Source: Deltaproteobacteria bacterium (GTDB lineage Bacteria; Desulfobacterota; Syntrophia; Syntrophales; UBA6807). Taken from it: DNA of 37,819 nt. The stretch spans positions 1 to 37,819 of the forward strand of contig DSDU01000052.1 of the NCBI GenBank assembly GCA_011056835.1, read 5' to 3'. The translations under genes were made by a program, and so were the position numbers. A model generated the notes under the pieces. The model saw only the letters and a list, made by a program, of their open reading frames with translations. It did not search any database and was not told the DNA's origin. How positions within the stretch are numbered: the first letter of the stretch is position 1; each line of letters opens with the position of its first letter. This document shows, one piece after another, positions 8,296-15,864 of the stretch.

Positions 8296-8309
8296 TATAC
8301 GTACGTATA
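8296..8309. promoter_or_regulatory. Perfect palindrome TATACGTACGTATA, possible operator
   Basis: 14-bp perfect dyad in an A+T-rich setting (AA-TATACGT-ACGTATA-GTTAA). The size and symmetry resemble binding sites of TetR-family dimers, but no such regulator gene is in the window. It lies about 40 bp past the polX stop codon and 490 bp upstream of gctA-1. Confidence 0.35.
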
Positions 8310-8348
8310 GTTAATATGCCACAATGTGTCAAGGGAAAAAGTGGATTT

Positions 8349-10076
8349 CTACTGATTCATATATGAGATTTGTATACTTTCACGGCCGAGACAGTTAATG
8401 CAGTCAGCCGGCGACACCCATCCTTTCCGTGCCGTGTTGATGCCAAACCGGATATCGTGCAGTCCCTGAATGCCATGAGCATCAGGGTTGACGGCAAGCT
8501 TGACGCCCTGTTGCACGGCATACTTGCAGAATCTCCAGTCGAGATCAAGTCGATGGGGATTTGCGTTTACTTCGATGATTGTGCCGCGGGCGGCGGCATG
8601 ATCAATGATTTTCACAAGGTCGACAGGATACGGTTCACGGGCCAGCAGCAATCGCCCCGTCGGATGGGCAAGCATCGTGACATAGGGATTGTCAAGGGCC
8701 TTCAGAATTCTCGCCGTCATGTCTTCTTCCGACATTTTAAACTGGGAATGGACAGCGGCGATGACAAAATCAAAAAGTTCCAGTGTCTGATCATCATAGT
8801 CAATACTTCCGTCGGGGAGGATTTCCGCCTCAATTCCCTTGAAAACGGTGAAATGCTTCTCCAGCGAATTGATCCTGTCAATCATGTCGTGTTGAGCTTT
8901 TATTGCAGCCACATCGAGGCCTCCGGCATAGAAGGCGGACTTGCTGTGATCTGCTATTCCCAGGTACTCCATTCCCATTTCCTTTGTGGCGGCGACGAGC
9001 GATTCGATGGCGTCCATGCCATCGCTTTGATTCGTATGAACATGAAAAAGACCTCGCAGATCACTATGCCGGATTAACCTCGGGATTTCTCCTTTTTCGG
9101 CCGCTTCCATTTCACCCATATTTTCCCGCAGCTCCGGCGGTATATATGAGAGATCGAGTGCATGAAACAGATCGTGTTCACTGCGGCAGGCAATGGTTCC
9201 TGAAGCACTGAAAAGTCCGTATTCATTCAGTTTAAGTCCGCGGCTCCTTGCCCGGGACCGCATAGCCATGTTGTGTTCCTTGCTCCCCGTTAAGTAATGG
9301 AGTGCAAAGGGGAATTCCTTTTCCGAAACAATTCGAAGCTCTACCGGAAGTCCCGATGCAAGTTTGACTCTGATCTTTGTTTCTCCTCGCTCGATAATCG
9401 TAGCAACATCAGGCAGTGAGACGAAATAATCGGCAAGTAGGTCGGGATGATTCGTTGCCGTCAGAATATCGATATCCTTGACAGTCTCATTGCATCGTCT
9501 GAGTGACCCTGCAAGGCTGGATGTTTTTAGAAAAGGGCATTTCCCGAGAAGAGCGAGAAGTTGTTCGGCAGTGTCGATAATCGATCCGTAGAGGTGCCGT
9601 TCGCTGTATTTTTTGAGACGTTGTATTCCCAGAAGAATACCGTCCTGGGTTTTTTCCCCGAATCCGGGCAATTCGACAAGTCTGTTTTCGAGACAGGCAT
9701 ATTCGAGCTCTCCCACCGTCTCAATTCCCAGTTTATCGTAAATGATGTGAATCTTCTTAGCGCCGAGTCCCGGGATGCGGAGCATATCTTTGAAGCCGGC
9801 CGGCATCGATTTCCTGAGCTGTTCATAATAACCGAGCTTTCCCGTTGTGACGAGTTCGGTAATTTTCTGGTTCAGCGCTTTCCCGATTCCTTTGATCCGG
9901 GAGAGTGTCCCTTCGGTAACTGCTTGATGAAGATCGCCGGTGAAAGATTCAAGGCTCCGGGCAGCGGTATAGTATGCTCTTGATTTGAATGGATTATCGC
10001 CTTTCAATTCCAGAATTGTTCCGATTTCTTCCAGTATTTGTATGATATCTTTTTTTGATATGGAAGAACGCTTCAT
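8349..10076 (-). CDS. polX: Family X DNA polymerase with PHP domain (PolX)
   Basis: About 575 residues, the full length of bacterial PolX. Order of domains: 8-kDa-like and helix-hairpin-helix segments (RIKGIGKAL, RIPGLGAKK, LPGFGEKTQ), polymerase palm with GSLRR and DID (D203 and D205, counted from GTG 10082), then the C-terminal PHP phosphoesterase with HVHTNQSDG (347-355), GIADHS, AVHS, AHPTGR, EVNANP and NPDAHG, so its metal ligands look complete. Such enzymes fill short gaps in base-excision repair, and the PHP domain supplies 3'-5' exonuclease or AP-endonuclease activity. The third palm carboxylate, usually Asp in VDLR, is Glu (VELR, E249). ATG 10076 was preferred over GTG 10082; neither has a strong ribosome binding site. 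Confidence 0.92.
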   Translation of the reverse strand: MKRSSISKKDIIQILEEIGTILELKGDNPFKSRAYYTAARSLESFTGDLHQAVTEGTLSRIKGIGKALNQKITELVTTGKLGYYEQLRKSMPAGFKDMLRIPGLGAKKIHIIYDKLGIETVGELEYACLENRLVELPGFGEKTQDGILLGIQRLKKYSERHLYGSIIDTAEQLLALLGKCPFLKTSSLAGSLRRCNETVKDIDILTATNHPDLLADYFVSLPDVATIIERGETKIRVKLASGLPVELRIVSEKEFPFALHYLTGSKEHNMAMRSRARSRGLKLNEYGLFSASGTIACRSEHDLFHALDLSYIPPELRENMGEMEAAEKGEIPRLIRHSDLRGLFHVHTNQSDGMDAIESLVAATKEMGMEYLGIADHSKSAFYAGGLDVAAIKAQHDMIDRINSLEKHFTVFKGIEAEILPDGSIDYDDQTLELFDFVIAAVHSQFKMSEEDMTARILKALDNPYVTMLAHPTGRLLLAREPYPVDLVKIIDHAAARGTIIEVNANPHRLDLDWRFCKYAVQQGVKLAVNPDAHGIQGLHDIRFGINTARKGWVSPADCINCLGRESIQISYMNQ

Positions 10077-10082
10077 TATCAC

Positions 10083-10380
10083 ATCTTGATTAATAGTGAT
10101 GTATCAACTACGGTAGACATGAACCATCGAGAAATCAAATAAAAAAACGAAAGAATTGCATGAGACCGCAGTTCCGCCGTCAATGATGTCGATCGCCTGT
10201 TGATTGAGAACGGAGAGGTGAAATTCCGTTCCGACGGCATGGTCATTTCGTGAAGTGCACAACCGATCCGCCCGGATCTTTGAATAATTACTACGTGATA
10301 TTAAAGTTATAATGGCGCAAGCCCGATTGTAACTGACAGAACGGTTCCAATGAAAAATGTGTTTTTTGGTGGGATGCGGT
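10083..10380. other. Divergent polX / HD-GYP intergenic region
   Basis: Holds promoters for both genes. A TATAAT hexamer at 10308-10313 is plausible for the plus-strand gene. A short open stretch (about 10166-10252) ends in LLIENGEVKFRSDGMVIS-stop and may be a gene remnant; it has no usable start. Confidence 0.4.
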
Positions 10381-11289
10381 ATGATTTTGGCGCGGAAATC
10401 ACAGTTGCATTACTATGTTGATGTTCCGCTGTATGTAAAGTCAGATGATGGGAGATATGTCATGTATAAGCCGGGAGGGAAGACGCTGAGCGATATGCGC
10501 ATCAGCGAAGAGCGATTGCACGTTGAATTGTACATGAAGCACGAGGATAAGTTAAAAGGTCTTCAGGAAGCGCAGCGGGGATTTAACAGACAGTTGCAGA
10601 ACAATGTGAAATCAGGGGACCCCGCTCAGGTCAAAAGCACGCTTATTTCCATCGTGGAAGAAACATTAATGGAACCGAGAAGCGGCAGTCTCGAGGGTGT
10701 TTCGGAAACAATGGACATCCTGATCAGTGATTACGCCGATGAGAGCGACGTCATCAAGCAGTTATTGTTTGTATCGTCCACGGATTACAGTACTGTTATC
10801 CATTCGATCAATGTAATGGCCTTTGCCCTTGCCTTCGCTTCACACGCCCATTTATCGACGGCGCAGACAAAAGTTCTTGGAATCAGCGCGCTGCTTCACG
10901 ATGTCGGCAAGGTAAAAATCACTCCTGAAATCCTAACGGCGCCGCGAATATTGAACAACGAGGAATTTGAGGAAATGAAAAGTCACACCCTGATCGGCTA
11001 TCAGATTTTGCGGGAGTGCAGATTCAGCGACAAGGGCATCTGTCTGGCCGCGCTGGAACACCATGAAAAGCTGGACGGAACAGGTTATCCGAACAACAAG
11101 AAAAACGTTTCAGAAATTGCAAAAATAATCGCAGTCATCGATTGTTATGAAGCGCTCACGAATAATGACCGGCCCTATCGATGCGCCATGATTCCCATTG
11201 ATACGTTGAATTTATTGAAGGATGATGTGAACAAGGGGAAATTTGATAAGGATATTTTTAAAAAGTTTGCATACAGTCTGGTTAAATAG
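10381..11289 (+). CDS. HD-GYP domain protein, probable cyclic-di-GMP phosphodiesterase
   Basis: 302 residues from ATG 10381, which follows GGTGGGA at usable spacing; an upstream ATG at 10357 would add eight residues but lacks a ribosome binding site. Residues 1-70 form a short N-terminal part (DVPLYVKSDDGRYVMYKPGG) similar in style to small beta-rich sensor modules, followed by a helical linker. The HD-GYP domain starts near 125 with H141, HDVGK at 173-177, H202 and HHEKLDGTGYP at 227-237. These are the metal ligands and the GYP signature of enzymes that hydrolyse c-di-GMP. There is no receiver or membrane segment, so the protein is cytosolic. A TATAAT box lies at 10308-10313 without a clear -35. 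It appears monocistronic and is divergent from polX. Confidence 0.88.
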   Translation: MILARKSQLHYYVDVPLYVKSDDGRYVMYKPGGKTLSDMRISEERLHVELYMKHEDKLKGLQEAQRGFNRQLQNNVKSGDPAQVKSTLISIVEETLMEPRSGSLEGVSETMDILISDYADESDVIKQLLFVSSTDYSTVIHSINVMAFALAFASHAHLSTAQTKVLGISALLHDVGKVKITPEILTAPRILNNEEFEEMKSHTLIGYQILRECRFSDKGICLAALEHHEKLDGTGYPNNKKNVSEIAKIIAVIDCYEALTNNDRPYRCAMIPIDTLNLLKDDVNKGKFDKDIFKKFAYSLVK

Positions 11290-11737
11290 CATGAAAAGAT
11301 CATTATCTGTTCGATCCCACTCGTCGTGTCTTATCACGACCTGGCACCTCCCATTCTCAGGCATGACTCGGGTTCTTCAATACCCTCCTTTTCATATCTT
11401 CAGAGGCGGTTGAAAAACGCCCACCTGCGGCTTCGCCCCCATCATTTGTCGCTGCGACGTACCTGTAAGTATGACTCCCTCCTCGGGATTTCGTGTGGCT
11501 TAAAACCGGACATTATTGAAGGGTCTCGTAGTCGGACTTTTTCAGTGACCCGTCCTGGATACACCGTGACATGGCGTACCATTCACAACAGGTTACTTTT
11601 GACTTGACCCTGAGGGCCCTTTTAGTATAGAGCGCACCACGGTAAGGGAAGCCTTGCCGCGCGACGTATCCTGAAGTGAAGCGGAATTGCTGAAGGGACT
11701 CGCATGACACGAGGAGAAGAAGTTGGGAGGTATGAGT
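11290..11737. other. Intergenic region upstream of gctAB-2
   Basis: No gene is supported. It contains a copy of the dispersed repeat (11405-11525) and the leader of gctA-2. I could not find a convincing promoter or sigma-54 site on the plus strand. Confidence 0.5.
11405..11525 (+). repeat. Dispersed intergenic repeat, copy 1
   Basis: Starts GGCGGTTGAAAAACGCCC and runs through TCGCTGCGACGTAC, CTCGGGATTTCG to a right end GGACATTATTGAA. The two ends are degenerate inverted repeats (GTTGAAAAACG against its complement-like end). The same layout recurs, diverged, at 15534-15666 and, inverted, at 23695-23900. Confidence 0.65.
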
Positions 11738-12826
11738 ATGATTAAAAAGAAGACAGGTTCGTTGATTGAAAATGTGTCGAGTTTGCAACAAAGCGAACTC
11801 AGTAAAATCGCAGAAGACCCCTTCCAATGGTGGGGGCTGTCACCTGAAGATGCCCGTAAGATCATGGTTAACAAACCAAAGGATCTTCGAGATAAGAGGA
11901 TGACACTGAAAGAATCGGTTGCCAAGTATATTCATGGCAAAGAAGGGCTGAATATAGCCATTGGAGGTTTTGTCAACACACGTCCTCCGGTGGCTCTCAT
12001 ACATGAGATAATTCGCCAGGGAGCTAAGGACCTGACATTGTCGTTCCAGTCAAGTTCCATATGTCCCGAATTGTTGGCCGGGGCAATGCTCCTCTATCCA
12101 CAGCAGGTATCGATCAAGCGGGTAGAATTGGCATGGTGGGGATACGAAGTCATCGGTATCGCCCCTTTGTTGAGACACCTGATCTCCAACGGCATGATAA
12201 AGTTGGACGACTATACCAACTATGGCATGTCCGCCCGGTTCAAGGCGGCGTCAATGGGGCTCGAATTTCTTCCGGTCAGAGACCACGGTGGATCGGATAT
12301 GGAACTCGTCAACAGGGGTACCATGGTTGAGAGCCCCTTCACCGGCAAGAATACCTATCTTGTGCCGGCGTGTTATCCCGACGTGGGGCTGATTCATGCA
12401 ACGGCGGCGGATATGTACGGTAACTGCCGGATCTTCGGGGCTCTGTGTACATGTCCTGAGATCTCAATAGCTGCGGGACATACCATCGTAACAACAGAGC
12501 AGATCATACCCAACGAAAACATCAGAACCTATCCGAATCTGACGGAAATACCCTATACGGCAGTTGATGCCGTTGTAGAGCAGCGTTTCGGCGGATATCC
12601 TGGAGCATGTTACGGGAATTACTGGTTTGATATGGAACATATCCTTATGTTCAGAAGTGCGTCGGATGAATTCAGGAAAACGGGAAATGCGGATAAACTG
12701 AAAAAATATTACGAAGAATATATCTTCGGATGTGAAACATACGACGATTTCCTGAGCAAACTGCCCTATACGACATTGAAAAAAATCAGAGAGATGGACG
12801 GCGGACAACCGATCATATTGTCATAA
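11738..12826 (+). CDS. gctA: Glutaconate-type CoA-transferase, alpha subunit (copy 2)
   Basis: 362 residues from ATG 11738, chosen because GGGAGG lies 7 nt upstream; earlier in-frame starts (TTG 11723, ATG 11732) overlap that site. The core begins at about residue 49 (MTLKESVAKYIHGKEGLNIAIGG, closely matching classical GctA starts). Therefore about 48 residues (containing EDPFQWWGLSPEDARKIMV) form an N-terminal extension absent from the family and from copy 1. Later marks are DYTNYGMSARFKAASMGLEFLPV, LIHATAADMYGNCRIFG and TIVTTEQIIPNENIRTYPN. It forms the acid-binding subunit with the next gene. The two gct systems are strongly diverged, so they probably serve different acids. Confidence 0.9.
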   Translation: MIKKKTGSLIENVSSLQQSELSKIAEDPFQWWGLSPEDARKIMVNKPKDLRDKRMTLKESVAKYIHGKEGLNIAIGGFVNTRPPVALIHEIIRQGAKDLTLSFQSSSICPELLAGAMLLYPQQVSIKRVELAWWGYEVIGIAPLLRHLISNGMIKLDDYTNYGMSARFKAASMGLEFLPVRDHGGSDMELVNRGTMVESPFTGKNTYLVPACYPDVGLIHATAADMYGNCRIFGALCTCPEISIAAGHTIVTTEQIIPNENIRTYPNLTEIPYTAVDAVVEQRFGGYPGACYGNYWFDMEHILMFRSASDEFRKTGNADKLKKYYEEYIFGCETYDDFLSKLPYTTLKKIREMDGGQPIILS

Positions 12827-12864
12827 GCGTTCCGTCATGGCTGTTAAGTGAGGAGGTTATTATA

Positions 12865-13647
12865 ATGGCTGATTGTACACCCTTTGAAATGATTGCATAC
12901 ACCGGATCACGAGTATTGGAAGATAATAAAATAGTATTTGTCGGAACAGGATTACCGATCATTGCATCAATGCACGCCCAGCTGACCCATGCCCCGGGTC
13001 TCGGGATTATTTTCGAGGCAGGTCCCCTGACACCGGTCCTGGAAATGGGCATGCCCCTGTCGGTTGGAGATACAAGAGCTTGCCGCAAGGCATGTTATCT
13101 TAAGGGTCTCTGTGCCGTGTTCGAGCTGACACAGCGGGGTCACGCCGATTACGCCTTTATCGGCGGCGCGCAGATCGATATGTACGGGAATGTGAATTCC
13201 ACGTTCGAAGGCGGAACCTATACCGAGGCTCTGACACGGTTTCCGGGAAGCGGAGGCGCCGGTGCAATGGCGGCTAACTGTGAGAAATCCATTATCATCA
13301 TGGCCCTTGAAAAGAGACGATTCGTAAATAAACTGGAATTCCTGACCAGCATCGGGTTTGGTGACGGGTCACCCGATTACCGCGAGAAGGCAGGTGTCAT
13401 GGGGTCCGGGCCGTACCGTGTTATTACGAACGAAGCCCTCTTTGGATTTGATGAAGATTCGAAGCGTATGGTGCTTCTTGAGGTAGCACCGGGAAGAACG
13501 GCGGAACAAATTCAGGAAAAAGTCAGTTTTGAGTTGATCATTTCTCCGGGACTGAAAGAAATGGCGGAGCCGACAGATGAGGACTTGAGGCTTCTCAGAA
13601 CAGAATGTGATCCAGACGGATATTTTCTTGCCCGGAAGGTTAAGTGA
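12865..13647 (+). CDS. gctB: Glutaconate-type CoA-transferase, beta subunit (copy 2)
   Basis: 260 residues, the standard GctB length. VFVGTGLPIIASM at 24-36 is followed by the catalytic glutamate E51 in IIFEAGPLTP, then GGAQIDMYGNVNSTFEGG, TRFPGSGGAGAMAANC and EKRRFVNKLEFLTSIGFGDG, a close match to classical GctB. It lacks the inserts of copy 1. GAGGAGG precedes ATG 12865, and the gap from the alpha gene is 38 nt, consistent with one transcript. A terminator-like hairpin follows. The substrate is unknown; glutaconate, 3-oxoacids or longer acyl groups are all possible for this fold. Confidence 0.92.
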   Translation: MADCTPFEMIAYTGSRVLEDNKIVFVGTGLPIIASMHAQLTHAPGLGIIFEAGPLTPVLEMGMPLSVGDTRACRKACYLKGLCAVFELTQRGHADYAFIGGAQIDMYGNVNSTFEGGTYTEALTRFPGSGGAGAMAANCEKSIIIMALEKRRFVNKLEFLTSIGFGDGSPDYREKAGVMGSGPYRVITNEALFGFDEDSKRMVLLEVAPGRTAEQIQEKVSFELIISPGLKEMAEPTDEDLRLLRTECDPDGYFLARKVK

Positions 13648-13699
13648 CAGATCTACCGGAAAAGTTCCGGTTGAAAATTTGTTACCCCTGTAATGTGAG

Positions 13700-13733
13700 A
13701 GCCGCGGGTGGTAATGGCGCCCACGGCTTTCGT
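13700..13733 (+). terminator. Terminator of gctAB-2
   Basis: Inverted repeat AGCCGcGGG...CCCaCGGCT with one mismatch, at 13700-13708 and 13720-13728, followed by TTTCGTTT. A smaller hairpin CCGGAA-AAG-TTCCGG lies just before it at 13657-13671. Confidence 0.65.
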
Positions 13734-13891
13734 TTGCCTGCTTGATTCGGTTTGTTTGCGGATAGAGGTTTATTTCTCACAAGCCCTGCAGTTAAAGCTC
13801 AGATGAATTTTAGACCGGACAACATCATTTACAAAGGCGGCATGACATGAAATGCACTCTTTAATCTGATGCGTCACACTGATCAAACGGG

Positions 13892-14245
13892 TTAATCTGA
13901 TGACCGGCCGGCGTTCATTTCATCGGAAAGTGTCGCAAGGAATTCTGCAGGAATTATTGCTGCTATGGAATCGGCGTCGATTTCGAGGACTTCGCACAGA
14001 GCGTAGAGAAACCCTTCAAACAGTGTTATGAGGGCGTAGACCCCACCGTCTTCGCTGCCAGACAGAACACCCTCCTCGATAGTTGTTCTGATAATTTCAT
14101 CTTCGGCGAGCTTGAGAGATGACCGTTCCAGGATCGTAAGGTACTCTTCGGGACGCAGAAAATCGTTTCTCATAAGCATTTTGAGCTGGAATCCCGCACA
14201 ATAGTAAAAGGCTGCCCGTTGTCGTGTTTCTTCTTCTGAAAGCAC
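13892..14245 (-). CDS. Small acidic helical protein of unknown function, coupled to ycaO
   Basis: 117 residues starting with GTG 14245, three bases after the ycaO stop; its ribosome binding site AAAGGAGG lies inside the last codons of ycaO. I do not recognise the family. The sequence is acidic, probably all helical, with a Cys at 16 and a hydrophobic patch (VYALITLFEGFLYALCEVLEI, spread over about 69-89) that looks like an amphipathic helix or packing interface rather than a membrane segment. There is no signal peptide. It is not TfuA-like, the usual YcaO partner. Tight coupling suggests near-stoichiometric expression with YcaO, so a partner, substrate-presenting protein or regulator is possible; all of that is inference. 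Confidence 0.75.
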   Translation of the reverse strand: MLSEEETRQRAAFYYCAGFQLKMLMRNDFLRPEEYLTILERSSLKLAEDEIIRTTIEEGVLSGSEDGGVYALITLFEGFLYALCEVLEIDADSIAAIIPAEFLATLSDEMNAGRSSD

Positions 14246-14248
14246 GGT

Positions 14249-15466
14249 TCAGCCTCCTTTGCCCAAGGCATCGTAGAGTCTGTCACCCCGCCGGGAGCTA
14301 TCAAAACAGTATACTTCCATTCCGGGAACAATCATTCTTGCCGTGGGTATGCCGATTTTCTTTCTCGTGAGATCCACGGCGATCACCTTGCGGAATCCTC
14401 GGTCATTCAATTTGCCCATCATTGTTGTAATATCGCGGAATATGTCGTCACTGAAGTCTGCATTCAGATCATGAAGATTTTTTTGTCCGTAGGCACAGAA
14501 ACGATAGTCTTCCTCGCTGTTCATTCCGTCAGTATTATCCAGATACGAAAGTTTCCAGTCGTCAATCCCGAATTTCTGAATAAAGAGTCCGCGGGTCGTT
14601 GCGATTTCCAGCAATGCCCTGACAAGGGCGACTTTCGGATCGAGATGGGCTCCAAAACCGTCAATCGGCATGAGTTTCCTGTAAACCAGGTCATTTGAAA
14701 AAGCTGCAATAACGGGTACGCCGATGTCGGTGGTAATATCTTTGGCTACGACTTCAATCTCCGCATGATTGAATCTTTCAATAATATCGATTATGAATCG
14801 GTTATCCGGGTGGTCGTTGATACCCAGGGCGTCGCTTGCCGCTTCGGTGAACTTGGCGATACTCCAGGCATCCCGTTCAATTACCTCCGCCAAGGCATGT
14901 GATACCGCTTCCTCAATCGTATTACCCGCGGCGATGCCATTGGTATGGGTATTGATCAATGGCGTATCGTCCAGATAAAAAGGATGAAAAACGGTACATG
15001 CAGGTACGAGAATTTCAACATCATTCGCAAGATCGAATCCCCACGTCCAGTAAAGTTTCCGGTCGTGATCGTAACGACTGAATTGAGGAAGAATGAGCTC
15101 CTCAGGGTTGAGCACGGAGTATCGTGCGGACAGAGAGCTGTAACTGCCGAGCACGAGGCTTCCTGCATATTCAGGCCTGAACTCGGATGAAAATCGTTCC
15201 GCCGACTCCATGGATAAAGAAACCTGAGCCTGTATCTTCGAGAGGCCCTTTCCGGTGTGATCCGTTCGTGAATCGTCGGGACGTATTCTGTGGCAGGTGA
15301 ACACGGGGATGCCGAGCCTGTCGAGATCCGTCACATCGCCGACGTCTTTCATGCCGATCGTTTCTTTCATTGTTTCTATAAATCTGAGCGTGTCGTCGGG
15401 TGTACGGGATCGGTGAGTCTCGCGGATGTACGCCTTGGGGCACTCCTTCAGTGTTAGGGCCGGCAT
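14249..15466 (-). CDS. ycaO: YcaO family ATP-dependent cyclodehydratase/thioamidation protein, methanogenesis-marker-1 type
   Basis: 405 residues from ATG 15466, which has GGAG 8 nt upstream; the frame stays open to 15562, but that part runs into repeat DNA. The start region (LKECPKAYIRETHRSRTP) and TDLDRLGIPVFTCHRIRP resemble the YcaO group that thioamidates McrA in methanogens. ATP-binding marks are SMESAERF (E87, E90), EVIERDAW (E194, E197, R198, D199) and ALLEIATTRG (E286, R291), where the usual Gln beside Arg is Thr. YcaO enzymes activate backbone amides with ATP to make azolines or, with a sulfur donor, thioamides. No RiPP precursor, TfuA or Mcr gene is in the window. The last residues are GKGG, encoded by the next gene's ribosome binding site, instead of the proline-rich tail of some family members. 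Confidence 0.88.
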   Translation of the reverse strand: MPALTLKECPKAYIRETHRSRTPDDTLRFIETMKETIGMKDVGDVTDLDRLGIPVFTCHRIRPDDSRTDHTGKGLSKIQAQVSLSMESAERFSSEFRPEYAGSLVLGSYSSLSARYSVLNPEELILPQFSRYDHDRKLYWTWGFDLANDVEILVPACTVFHPFYLDDTPLINTHTNGIAAGNTIEEAVSHALAEVIERDAWSIAKFTEAASDALGINDHPDNRFIIDIIERFNHAEIEVVAKDITTDIGVPVIAAFSNDLVYRKLMPIDGFGAHLDPKVALVRALLEIATTRGLFIQKFGIDDWKLSYLDNTDGMNSEEDYRFCAYGQKNLHDLNADFSDDIFRDITTMMGKLNDRGFRKVIAVDLTRKKIGIPTARMIVPGMEVYCFDSSRRGDRLYDALGKGG

Positions 15467-15533
15467 AGGGATTCTCCGTATACATGGTAATTGTTTGCCT
15501 CTTTCATACTGCAAAACCGGTTGATTGTAAAGA

Positions 15534-15666
15534 GACTGTTGAAAAGCGTCCATCTGCTCCAACCTGTCGGGATTCCCCTGTGTTTCGTAACTATGGCTTT
15601 TTATGGGTGCAATGTACGCACCGGGATTATGGGGGCCTTCCTTCCAGGCATTGGTGAACAGCCTCG
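15534..15666 (+). repeat. Dispersed intergenic repeat, copy 2
   Basis: Left end GACTGTTGAAAAGCGTCCATCTGC and right end GTGAACAGCCTC match the ends of the family at 11405 and 23695, while the middle has diverged (a remnant reads TGCAATGTACGCA). It lies directly before the ycaO start. Confidence 0.55.
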
Positions 15667-15761
15667 TGCCGGAACTTTCTCAACGGCTTGTAAAAAAGGC
15701 CGACATCGTCATTACTTCCGGACTACTTAAATACGAAGAGATAGGGCGGAGAATTTATTGA
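15603..15761 (+). CDS. Short open frame of doubtful status (52 residues)
   Basis: ATG 15603 to TGA 15759-15761. The C-terminal half (LVPELSQRLVKKADIVITSG, then LLKYEEIGRRIY) looks protein-like, with an amphipathic helix and a strand, while the N-terminal half lies in repeat DNA. There is no ribosome binding site, and the end overlaps the -35 box of the pepA promoter. More likely the tail of a decayed gene than a working one. Confidence 0.2.
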   Translation: MGAMYAPGLWGPSFQALVNSLVPELSQRLVKKADIVITSGLLKYEEIGRRIY

Positions 15762-15786
15762 CTTTCAGCTTTCATGCAATTATGGT
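15758..15786 (+). promoter_or_regulatory. Sigma-70 promoter of pepA
   Basis: TTGACT (15758-15763), 17-bp spacer, TATGGT (15781-15786). Predicted start near 15793 gives a leader of about 70 nt that includes a 6-bp hairpin. Confidence 0.6.
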
Positions 15787-15864
15787 TACGGTCCGTGTCA
15801 GTGAAATTAATTCTGCCCGTACAGCGAATGGTGTAACGGGCCTTTATAAGCAAACGGAGGAAGC

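Larger units (their letters stand above)
7801..8348. other. Intergenic region between gctA-1 and polX
   Basis: No coding sequence is supported. Besides the sigma-54-like site it holds a perfect 14-bp palindrome (8296-8309) and a small hairpin ACGAC-TTCGC-GTCGT near 8241-8255 without a T run. An enhancer site for the activator might be expected here, but I cannot identify one. Confidence 0.5.
15467..15864. other. Divergent ycaO / pepA intergenic region
   Basis: Contains repeat copy 2 (15534-15666), a short open frame (15603-15761), the pepA promoter (15758-15786) and a leader hairpin GCCCGT...ACGGGC (15815-15841) just upstream of the pepA ribosome binding site. Confidence 0.55.
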
